Source: Sacculina carcini
Taxonomy: Eukaryota > Arthropoda > Thecostraca > Sacculinidae
Assembly (NCBI GenBank): GCA_916048095.2
Contig: OU696575.1
Location: forward strand, 10,364,468 to 10,428,467
Direction: 5' to 3'
DNA length: 64,000 nucleotides
Shown here: piece by piece, positions 11,570-24,339 of the stretch
Layout of the letters: each line of letters begins with the position of its first letter
Numbering within the stretch: position 1 is the first letter of the stretch
The notes under the pieces: generated by a model
The model's input: the letters and a program-made list of their open reading frames with translations, nothing else
Told to the model about the DNA's origin: nothing
The model's database searches: none
Program-made: the position numbers and the translations under genes

Positions 11570-14500
11570 TAAATAAACATATATACAATTTTTTTTAAAT
11601 ACATGCACACACAATACACAGAACACGAGAGTATGCTTTTGAGCAATAGTACCAAACACACACACATACACCACAGGGATAAATACAAAAATTAACATAA
11701 TGTACGATTATGAGAGAGCACTCGGATATGATATTTTTTTTTTTTTTTTTTTTTTTCAATGCACACACACACACACATATATACATACATATACACGAGG
11801 AATGAAGCGCGAAGCTTGAGTATACATTACACCGGCAGTACCCAAGATGGATTTGAAGAATGAAGCCTATAATCATACCAAAAGAAGAAGAAGTTACAAG
11901 AATACCAAAACATCGCCAACCAATAAGCCACAAAACAGCTTCTTCAAGAAGCCATCGCTCGCGAAACCGGCCCAAAACAGCTGCAAGAATACCAAAACAT
12001 CTCCAACCACAAAGCCACAAAACAGCTTCCTCAAGAAGCTTCAAGAAGCCATCGCTCACTAAACAGACCCAAAACAGCTGCAAGAATACCAAAACATGTC
12101 CAACCAATAAGCCACAAAAACAGCTTCTTCAAGAAGCCATCGCTCAATAAACCGGCCCAAAACAGCTGCAAGAATACCAAAACATCGCCAACCAATAAGC
12201 CACAAAACAGCTTCTTCAAGAAGCTTCAAGAAGCCATCGCTCACGAAACAGGCCCAAAACAGCTGCAAGAATACCAAAACATCTCCAACCAATAAGCCAC
12301 AAAACAGCTTCTTCAAGAAGCCATCGCTCGCGAAACCGGCCCAAAACAGCTGCAAGAATACCAAAACATCTCCAACCAATAAGCCACAAAACAGCTTCTT
12401 CAAGAAGCTTCAAGAAGCCATCGCTCACTAAACAGGCCCAAAACAGCTGCGAAACAAAATTTTGGTCAAAACAAATTTTACGCCTTTGATAGGCCTGCCT
12501 GGTGCTGAGTCCTTGATCAATGAGCTCGCCTATCCCAGGCAAAAGTTCCGCTGCGTCATTGCTCTCAGCAACACTCGCGGCAGCTACTGGTCGATCTGCT
12601 TCAAAAGATGCCTTCCTTTTACACACTCTTGGAGTTGACAATTGATTCCCGACATCTCCAGGTGCCAACGGTACAGTGGTCGACTCGTTCGAGCTCTGTG
12701 TCTCCGACAATCTATACTTTCCATCGCGAATCCTTTTCAGAGTTTTATGTCTTCGATAGGCCTGCCTGGTGCTGAGTCCTTGAGCAATGAGTTCGCCTAT
12801 CCCAGGCAAAAGTTCCGCTGCGTCAGTGCTCTCAGCAGCACTCGCGGTAGCTACTGGTCGATCTGCTTCAACATCTGTCCCACTTCTGCGCACGTTTGGA
12901 TCTACCAATGGATTCGTGACCTCTCCAGGGGCCAACTGCGCACTGGTCGACTCGTCCGAGCTCTGTGTCCGCGACAACCAACCCATCGACAATTGACAAC
13001 CATCGATAACGCTCACGCAATCCACATTCCTTGAAGGAGACATGAAAAGCAAGCCCTCTCTGTCAACCTCATCATCCGCAACATGACCGTCAACTACTGA
13101 TTCACGTTCTTCCAATCCGCCAACAACAGCCGCCCCCACTCTATACAACAAATTTGAGCTCAAAAATGGATCAACATCTCCCGAGGTCAACTGCGCATTG
13201 GTCGTCTCGATTTGGGCTGGGCTCAAGCTTTGTGTCGGCGGGAACCAATCATCGGTAACGCCCAGCTCATTCACGTTCACGTTCCTTGAAGGAGGCGTGA
13301 ATTGGTAATCTCTGTCAATCTCATTCTCCACGTGTGGAGAATTCGGAGCGTGCTGATCAACACTGACCCCATCAATGTCATCCATATGCTGATCAACACT
13401 GACCCCATCAATGTCATCCATATGTGAAGATGGCGACACTGTTTCACCAGAAGCAACTGGAATCGACTCGGTGGAACTAACATCATCTACATCATCATGT
13501 CCGACAATAGAGTGACCGACGTTGGGGCCAGAGACAATGTTGCCCATGTGGGACAAGTACGAACGCAACTCTTCAAAGCTATTCAGCCCAATTGAGGCAG
13601 CTAAACGATAACCTGCCATTAGTTGCCGTTGAAGGAGCTTCCTTCTTCCTCGAGCATTGTGAACGGTCCGCCGAGAAGACCACGAAACCCGGATCATCTG
13701 CCTGGATTCCAGGCTTTTGTTGCGCAACTCATCCAGGCATTGAAAGATGCCTGGATTTCCGTGGAGTTTCCAGCGCAACCTGCCGTTGAACCCTTCCACA
13801 GCGTTGTTTGTCCTATGGACCTGGTCAAAATGGCTGAGAGTCTCGGCATCAACTCTGCTCAGCCAGTGTCTGGATACGTATTCCAGAAACCGCGTCATAT
13901 TAGCAGATGGTTCGACAATCTCCTCCTTGATGGCGTCGAACCCAGCCTGCAGCAAATGTGATGGCAAAGATGGTAAAGCGCACACTTGCTTCACTGGTCC
14001 CCGGAATGCATTTAGCCTCAAAGACCTGGCCTTGCGAATAACCGCCTGAGTGTAATGAAAAAAACACCCTTTCATTTGAACATTCGGGAAGACATCAACC
14101 AAGGACGAATGGATCGCCCTCTCAAAATCGGCCATAGCTGTTTTTGGCGAAAAAGTGGTGGCGATATCTGAAGTAGCCGAGCTCGTGATGGCAATGAGCT
14201 TGTGCCAAACAGCCCTGTAAAGCCCTGCTGTTCTTTTCGTCATAAGGACGAACGCTGTGGGGATGAACATGTCGTTGTACCGCGTGTGAACGGTAAAGAG
14301 CTGCTGAAACAGTTGTGGGCACACGTGAAAGGTCCCATCCACGAAAATTTCACAGTCGGCACACAAGAGAAACTGGAGCCGACTGGAAAGAAAGATCAAG
14401 GCAACACCGCCATTGTCGCCCGCGGTCACTTTACCACGATAAAACTCATCCCCCAGGATACCATTGCCGTACCGTGGACATTGCTCTAAAACGCTAGCAA

Positions 14501-17500
14501 GTTCGTCTGGGGAGCGAGGTACTGCCGGCGCACAAGTATACCGCGCAACGGCCATTCGCCGCCGTGTGCTGGGATACGCCAAGTTAGATCCGGGATTTTG
14601 GCGCTTGGCAGTGTTAAACAACTGCACAAGACGCTGAGGCTCACTGCGTGCCAGCTCGTAACACTGTGCTCGACAGCGTATGTCTGCCAGCGTTTGCTCG
14701 CAGGGCAGGTGATTGTGCTCCTGCCCGATTCGCACTGAGTCACCGCTGCGGATCGCCGAGCCCGTACAACCACTGTGCTTGCAGCGGAAATACTCTCGAT
14801 CGCGTTTGCTCCATTTACGATGATACACGAAGCCGTCCAGGTGATAATGAGCCATAACTCGTTTTTGACACAAAACCTCGATGCGCTCCATCATGAAAAC
14901 GATCAGCTTATTGGATGTCTGCAATACACAAATACAACAACATTTATTGAACATACAACAACATTTCACATACAACAAGTATTATTAGTATTTTATAGTA
15001 TTTAGTATTCAGTTCAATTCAATTCAATTCAAGTGTATGAATCCACACAAAAGCTTTGCTCATCATGGTCATCATTCATTGCATATCATTGCATCATACA
15101 TACACACATATATACACAAATACACATACATACATATATATACACATATATTTATACATACATATACACACATTCATACATGCATGCGTGTATATCTACT
15201 GACACACTCACACACGCTCGCACACTCATACATAAAGTAGTTGTTCTATTTAAAGTAACCAATTTTTCCAGTGGTAGAACTCTATATTTTACAAATATTT
15301 GTCTTGTGCTTTCTCTAGAAGATTTAAACTCAATTAATCTAATTATTCAATTTTGCAATTTACATGTTTCCAAATTACTTTTAAATGTTGATCCCCATGT
15401 TTCATTGCAGTAAGACAGTTGAGATCTCACTAGGCAATTATATAATAATAAGAAAGTTTTAATATTTATTAGTGGCCTGACCTGTCTTAACATAAAGGCT
15501 ATTTTTGCCATTTTTGCTTCCAAGTTCTTGATATGCCATTTCCAACTGATCATAATGATTAAGTACTCAAGAAAGGTGTGTTTGCATAGTTAAATATATT
15601 TTTTAAGTTAATTTTTGGTTTCTCTTACACATTTTGCATTTTTTTCGGATCAATGCCATTTCCAATACCACAACGGTGTCACCCACTCGCTGAGAATATA
15701 TGAAGCCGGACAAGGACACTGAAACTTACGAATTTTAGCTATAATTTATTTTTTTAAAGTATTTTTTTAATTTTTTTACATTTTTTATAATATTTTTTCA
15801 TTTGTTCCGCATCAATGCCATTTTCAATACCACAACGGTGCCACCCACTCGCTGAGAATATATGAAGCCGGACAGGGACACTGAAACTTACGAATTTTAG
15901 GTATAATTTATTTTTTTTAAGTATTTTTTTAATTTTTTTCGGATCAATGCCATTTCCAATACCACAACGGTGTCACCCACTCGCTGAGAATATATGAAGC
16001 CGGACAAGGACACTGAAACTTACGAATTTTAGCTATAATTTATTTTTTTCAAGTATTTTTTTAATTTTTTTACATTTTTTTAATATTTTTTCCGCATCAA
16101 TGCCATTTCCAATACCACAACGGTGTCACCCACTCGCTGAGAATATATGAAGCCGGACAAGGACACTGAAACTTACGAATTTTAGCTATAATTTATTTTT
16201 TTTAAGTATTTTTTTAATTTTTTTACATTTTTTATAATATTTTTTCATTTTTTATGCATCAATGCCATTTTCAATACCACAACGGTGCCACCCACTCGCT
16301 GAGAATATATGAAGCCGGACAAGGACACTGAAACTTACGAATTTTAGCTATAATTTATTTTTTTCAATTATTTTTTTTATTTTTTTTACATTTTTTATAA
16401 TATTTTTTCATTTTTTCCGCATCAATGCCATTTTCAATACCACAACGGTGCCACCCACTCGCTGAGAATATATGAAGCCGGACAGGGACACTGAAACTTA
16501 CGAATTTTGGTATTTTTATTACGAAAGTTGGTATTTTTATGAAGTTATTTGACCCAATCGCTGAAATTATTTTTGCAATAATTTTCTGCACCGACTTTTT
16601 TAGTTCTATATGAACTATTTCTAAGCATCTCTGCACCGATTTAAATGTTAGGCCTGACAAAACCATCAAAATTAACTAAATTGGTATTAATTATTACAAG
16701 TTTTTCACAATTTTTCCAGTCTACCGTCATTTCCTTCAAGTCTTACTCAAGTTTTATTTCTTTTTTGTTTTCTTTTGAATATTTCAAATTGTATATCTGC
16801 TTCAGTGCCATTTTAAACTCCGCCAAAATATATCCAAGTGTTTATATCACGCGTTTTACGGTTTAATGAGTTTTGGAGAACGGTTGTACATACCTTCCTC
16901 TAGGACACCCATTTTACCAAGCAATACCCTTAAGCCATGAACAAGAATTCACATTCACAATGCCAGAATAAGCCCACTAAATTCCAAACAGCTATAAATC
17001 AATTCATCGGATAGCTCAAATCCTACGGTACAATGACTACAGCCTAATATATGCAACAAATAGAAATATGCGCCATAATGTACAATTGAAACAATACATA
17101 TAACACACGTAGATCTATCATTAACCCTAATCGGATACTCATCAACTTTATCAAAATGGGCCAAATCCATAAACACAAATACGCTAAATAATGCAACATT
17201 CACCAAAAAACACATAATAAACCAAACCCTTGCAACCAATCGCTTCTCATACAACTAAACACAAAAAGTAAACCACGAGTAAACACGGTAAACCACAGGC
17301 AGGAAATGAGCAACGTTGGAATATAGGCGCATCACATACAATCACGTGCATTATCTCATCAGCTTAGATTAACAGTGATGCCAAAGGCATAGAAAGGGTT
17401 GGTGAAAGGGTTGATATATTCACTGAGTTTATGGAATAAATAAATCAATCAAATATATACATGTAAATGAATTAGTAATCGTCTTATACGACTAAAACAA

Positions 17501-20500
17501 ATAAAATATTGAAGTAAAAACTAGATTAACATTGACGTTTAGATTTACAGTGATGCTTAGATCAACAGTGATGCCAACGCATAGTTTTATCTTGGTGCAT
17601 AGTTTTTTCTCAGTTATTCATTTGAAACGTGCTTAAATAATGAACAAAGTGTTGAATTATATGTGATGTGCATATTTTAATGTTTGTTTTCAAATGATAA
17701 ACAAGCAATACACTGTGGCATATACATTTTTTGGAATTGATGTACTCTTGTTAATGACAAAGACATGAGTATACAGCAAAAAACATGTGAAAGTCGTCGA
17801 TTTAATTTGTTCGGTAATATTTTTTCTTCTAAAACTCCTGATACACAGAGATACACAGAGATACACAACATGTAATGATTCATGTTCAATAGTGAACCTT
17901 GTGCCAGTCGCGAAACGAGTGCAAGACATGTTTACTCATCATGCATTGATTCATTAAACTTCAAATAGGTTACCAATGCGCTGGCGCTGGCAATAGGAGT
18001 AGTGATAATTATTTGAATAGTCAAGTAAAGACGTATAGGACCAAATTCAACAATCCATTTGAGGTATAGAACCAATTAAACGCTAAGAACCCCTGATCTC
18101 AACTGACCTGAAGAGATGCAAAACTTACCGACTTAACTTAACTTAACTTACTTACCGAAATATACTCACCTTTACCTGTTCAAGACAAGTCACCATTTAA
18201 ACTCAATCAACACTGAACCCTAGCTGCCGTTTCGTTTCGAAATTGGCCCCTAGGACACTCACGTCAAGTTGCCTTCACAAATTTGGCAGTCTTCGTAGTG
18301 AAGCCAGCCTACTTTGGCAAATGGTTGAAGGCAATATTTGTTGCATCACATACAAGCAGCTACAACTGCTCGAAACTGCCGCCCTTCTCAAACAGATTTA
18401 TCAAGCCTGTTTATTTACCTGTTGAACCTATCGGCTATTGTGTGAGTTGTGCTGCGCATATGTGAGTAATATAGCAAAAGTGATAGTAATTCATTATTTC
18501 GGCAGACGAATAACACTATCAAAACTATCATATATGTAATAAATCTCTGCTAAAGAAAACATATCGTATAATGCAACTAGTCACTATAGATATACGATAT
18601 TCAGGCTTTGAATTGTAAGTGTACACGTTAATTTGTTTGAAAACCACTGAAGTTCATACAGCTGATGGGAAATTGGACCAAATGGTCACTCGCTGAATTT
18701 TCAGTCACTGGGGACGCCACTGTGTTAAGTTGCGATGCGATGCACACCGACTATTGGACCAGATGGTATGTTGGATCAAATGGTACTAGAGCCTTTTCGG
18801 CGGCGTGATTGTCTGCTCCCATATTGGGCTTCCGTCGTATGAGCAAGGGTTTAGCCTCACATAAGTACACCAACACTATCAACGTTTTCAAGCATTTCTG
18901 TGGACTGCTGAATTAACTGATGCATGAGATTGCTCTTCCACAGAGTTTCACGGTCATTTCATTTTGAATGGTTCGCAACCGATTGACCTGGTCTCGGTAG
19001 TATTTAAGTGGGTTGACTATGCCTACGTATGCACTCCAATTCCAATCTTCAAAGGTCCACAATTATTCAGTTAGTTTCTTGTGTAATCTGTCAATGGATG
19101 ACTAATGATCTGTTTGTGCTTGATGTGTTGTGTATGTCGTGTGTTGATGCTGGATTGCATCCAGCCTCTCATTATCTCAAGTGTCCCAGTTATTCATTCA
19201 CTTAGTTTCACTTGAATGGCAACGGCAAGATATCTGCTTTCAAGCCAGCGGTATTTTCTCCATGAATGGGTTTTCATCATGCGTTACTGTGTGGCGTTGC
19301 ATAAACCTTGTAATATTCAAATGGGCCTATGTGCGTTCAATGCACGTGATACTTGCTATATGAGCTGTGTGTGTGGGCGTAATGTTCTTGTCATAGAGGC
19401 AATTTGTTAGTTTGTCATCCAAGGCCACTTTGTTCTTGTGATTTAATCAGTGATTAGGATGAGAACTAATTTGTCCAATTGACTGGATCTGTAATTGGTA
19501 ATTCAAAGTGTAAACAAATGGTTTTGCTTGATTTGGTGGCGTATCTGTAATGTATTCGATCACGATTCATCTCATATCACATTGAAATTATGACGCAGTC
19601 CACCGAACTGAATGGTTCGTTTGTTGGCGCAACTTCACAAGTTTGCGCCATTGCATCAATGTATGATAGTTTCAGTTCAATGAACACTAATGACGCCTAC
19701 CAATCGGTTAGAAAGTTGACACGTTTGTGAGCGTATTAACCGTTGGAGTGACGTTTTTTGTGTATTTGTCTCAGCTGCTTGTGTGATTAGTGAACGTAAT
19801 TCAGACCCTGGCTTTCAGTTGACTTTCAGTGTTATCATTGTCAGCTTCATGCGCGCCATCACTGCCACTTATTTTCTCTTCTTTTTGTCACCGTGTGTGT
19901 TGGCCGCGTAGGTTGAGTTTTTCAACAATTACTTGCGGGATCCGAAGCGGCCCCAGCTGCCCGAGCACCCTTCGTCTCGCGCTGCTGGTCGCAAGGACAC
20001 TGGGGCGTCGTCCTCCAGTGCCGCCGGGCATTTCCACGGGGGCGGTTACCCGCCTCCAGCACCTCCCCCTGGACATCACGCGTGAGTACCGCTCCTTAAT
20101 AGTCCTCCGATTGTTACTTTTCAAGTGTGTCGATCAGTCTTTGGTGTAGAGTGGAATTGATTCATGGATATTTCAAGTCTATAGTATTTGATAAATGTTG
20201 GTCCTAGTTTGAGCCTTATTGTGATTTTAAGATTTCTTCTTGAAGACTTGTCGACTGACAGTTGTCATTAATCAGTCAACAAAAGTGAGTGTAGTTTGTG
20301 TATTGTTTCCAATGTCACTTGGCTAAACGATAATGTGTAAGGATTTTAATTCAATCGTTCTATATCTCATGCTAATTCTCCATTGATTATCATTTCGGTT
20401 TTCTGTTTCCTGTTTTTTTTTATTGACTGAATTGGAAGAAGCGGTTTTTAAATGGCACATAGCCTTGGTATAGCATGCATATGACCTTCTCTTTCTCAAA

Positions 20501-23500
20501 TTTATTTCATCTCGCTAATTATCCCACAAAAGTTAATTGGTATGGTAGGCGATGACTGTGACTATGCGACTTCTTGTACTGGGCCACATGGCACCGGCAG
20601 GAAGAAAATTATTACCTCTATCTTGCGTTTCCGAGATAGAATTTTACATCTACCTTGCATAGCCGGGAAACCCCTGACATCTCCCATGCTGTGAGCAAAA
20701 CAATGCCACATTCCATCTCTGCGTTGTTTTGTGTGACATCCAGCGGTTACTCTGGCTACGGATACCAGCGTTCCGGCGCCGGTGCTTATTCCGGATCGGC
20801 CGGAGGTTACCATCACCATCATCAGGCCGCGTCATCCGGAGCTGTCCGGGATCCTTACTATCGTGAGCCGTACTTGCCTCCGCGCGACGCTTATCCGCGT
20901 CCACCACGTCCGCACGGCAGAAGGTGAGCGCTTTACGCAGCACAAACACTCACTAACACATGTGATGGTATCAGTGTGCATTTATATTGCTAGGCGTTGG
21001 TGCAGAACAGTGATCTGATGCTTTTAAGAAACTGCACTGAAAACGGAGAAATCAATATTGAATCCGAACGTTCCAAAGTGTGGAAGTGAGGATGGTTAGA
21101 AGATCAGCCAGGGCGAGATGTGTAGCAGAAAAGTCAAGATGTTTCTAGACCAGTGATCCGTAACCTGTGGTGGATTCCCCACTGTTGGGGAATGGAGGGG
21201 ATACTAAGTGGAAATGAAAGGTAAGACAGATGGACAAATGTGTGTTTTATTCATCCGGTTATTTTTCCATTGACTTCCTGATATTGAATTTGGTGTAAAA
21301 ACTAAATGTACTGGATCTCTCAACGCTTTTGTGGAAAATCAAAAATTGGCTCATCAGGTAGTGGAGAATCAGGGATAAAGGGTTACTAAGATTGTTGGAG
21401 GGATAAATGTGTATGTGGCACCTAGAAGGATACATGTGTATTTGTAGAGTTAGTGTGTGTTCTTATTGCACTTCATTCAAACAGTGGGTTTTCAGTGCAG
21501 CCACAAAGTACACATTGAGAAAATCAATACTTATTCGTGTAATAATATACTTGCTCTGCTAGCGGAGGCCATCGCTCTTTTTCAACGCTACATTTTAACA
21601 TTTTAACATTTTCATAAAAATAATATCCCATTATTATTGCATACAGGACAAAGGAATGTACAATTGACTCTTTCAAGGTAGTATGGGCTGAAAAAGAAGC
21701 CAAAATAGTTATTTGTTGTCTTGAAAATTGCTTATAATTGCACATATATAATTATAATTACATATATAATTGTAAGTAGCTAAACATGGGTATAATTTTA
21801 CTTTTAAGTAAAGGTACGTTTAATTCCAAAGTAGGTTATACTTGAATATTTATCACGGCAAATATGAGGATTCACGCAAATGATGAAACAGACATATATA
21901 TGAAGGACTTCATTTTTCCGCTGGCCTTTTTCTAGATTTTGAGGCAAAGTGGCATAGATGTCATACGTTGAAACATGTTGAAGCATTCAGTGTCATCTTC
22001 ACTCAAATTGGCCATAACTGTGGAAATCAGTCAATTATATGGCAGCAGGAACGGTGACGGGCTTCATTGATGAAACACTACATATCCATGTCCATGATGA
22101 AACATTTTCCTTTGTCGATATCAAGATGATACTGTAGTTTTCTATCCAGACTGATCTTCTAACATTTTTCACTAATCCAGACGTTCACATGCTTTTCAGA
22201 TGATTTCCTGTGTTTAAAATGAGATACCAAGCGAATGCGATGCATTGCTGTGGCACAGAAATCACATGGAAAATCGAACAGCTTTGAGTCGAAATCGAAT
22301 CCAATGACACGACCTCTTGTATTCGTTATAGTAGCTGTCGCCCCCTTGACACATTCTAGTTCTTATGCCGCAATATGCTTTTGAGCGGTGTCGCAGAGAT
22401 CATAGAGATATCCGATCGCAGAGATCATGATCTTACATCGTCTGTACAGCTCTTCATCTTAACACCCGCCAGAAGTGTTCCTTCAGTCTGCCTTGTTAAG
22501 TGCCACTCAAAATGTCACCAGAAAATGAAATAGTTGTCCGAGTATGTACTTCATGTATCAAGAGAAACACATTCATCTGTTGTAGTCTTCACTATCAGAA
22601 TTGCTTTCTTTATCACCTGATTCTCGCCAATAGATGAACTGACGTACTGCAGCTTGTGTATGACAGCATCCAAAACCCTCTGAGCTGAATCGTCAGAAAT
22701 ATCAATTACACGTGTTTACACAACCCAAGCGAGCTTATTATACGACTTCAAACGGAGCTACGGATATTTCATGTCAGGTACGTTTGGTCCAGCTTCAGTG
22801 CCGGCTCTCATTCTCAACTAATCTAGCCTAGCTTACTCAACCTTACCTTACCTAACAATGAGAGAGATACGGGACTGAAGCGGGAACAAACGTACCTGGG
22901 CGTAACAGATCGTTCTCCCTCAAACCATTATTAAAATCAAATATCTCATTGAGCGGTACATTTGCGCCTTTGTTGAATACACTGCAGATCAATGTACTTC
23001 ATGACAGGGTCTTTCGACCAGGACCATGAATGAGCCATTTGGAGGAGTTCGCTACTTGGAGGGTCCACTATAATAATGTTCTTGTATTGCTTGTGTAGAT
23101 TGCGTTCGGGTTTGAACGCAGTCTCAAATGAAGCAATGGTGTCCTGAGAAAATGTCTCAGTTCATTATATTCAGCCTTCGCCGGGCGAGGTACAGGCTTA
23201 ACAAATTACAAACATGAAGCATACTCATTGAAGCCACTAGGAGCAATGGCTGGTTTCGTAGAACCGCCTAGAAATTTGACACATGGATGGTTAACAGGTC
23301 AGTATTTTTAACAGACAATATACTCGTCAGGACCAACAACAAATTTCTTGAATGATGTTGTCACATCAAGCCACTTCTGCAGTGGCGGCGCCAGGATTTT
23401 TCCCGTGGGGGCTAAGGAAAAGGATACAGGGCTTGGCGAAACATCAGGAACCACACTCGAAATGCTCATTATCAGGATGTTCGGGGGACTCAGCATATTG

Positions 23501-24307
23501 CTTTGGGGAGGGGTCTTCAGCCCCTCTGACCTCCCCCCTTTTTAGCCGCCTCTGCACTAATGTCTCTCACAATGGTCATTTGGCTGACGAAACACTCGGC
23601 ACCTTGTAGTTATTTCCGTTGCAGCTCACAACAACACACTTGTTCAACAATGCAAGCAATACTGCAGATTTCAACACTTTTGCAGCAATATAACAAACTC
23701 CATAACTCTGCTAACACATACACACACACTGTCAGGCCAATATACGGTTGTCTGATGCTGACGCAACTTCGTTCACAATATCTCCCTCGACCAATCATAA
23801 TTAAGCTGATGCACGCGTCGAATTAGATACAGCACCAAATTGTTCACTACACTGTCCTGCGGTAGCTGAATTAGATACAGTTAACTCGCAAGTTAGTAAC
23901 ATGATGGGCGCCAAGAGTCTTCATTACCTTTTCCCCTTTGTTTTCAAATATTGTTCATATTAAGAATATTTGTACATGAATTTCAAAAATTGCGATATAT
24001 CTTATACAGGTGTTTATAGATCTGGAATAATTAGAACTCTATGAATCGGCAGCTTCTATTATTATAGACTCACATTTAGGATACACATTTTAAGATGACT
24101 AATCCGTTAGTACATACTTGAAGGCATTTCATATGAAATATTCAACAGAACAGCATTGCAAACAGCTCACATGAATTCTATTAGCGCTCAGAATTGTTCA
24201 AATTTGCCATCACCTTTCAAACCATTTTTTTAGTTTTAGAATTATGTTTGTCCATCCCGGCTCTCATGTACTTGCTGAGTTTGTCCAAACACCACTTGTG
24301 TATGTGT

Positions 24308-24339
<32 letters not shown>

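Noticed and set aside
13592-14857. Plus-strand frames of 65-112 codons inside the MULE locus
   Set aside because: Shadows of the antisense transposase frame, which has the family motifs.
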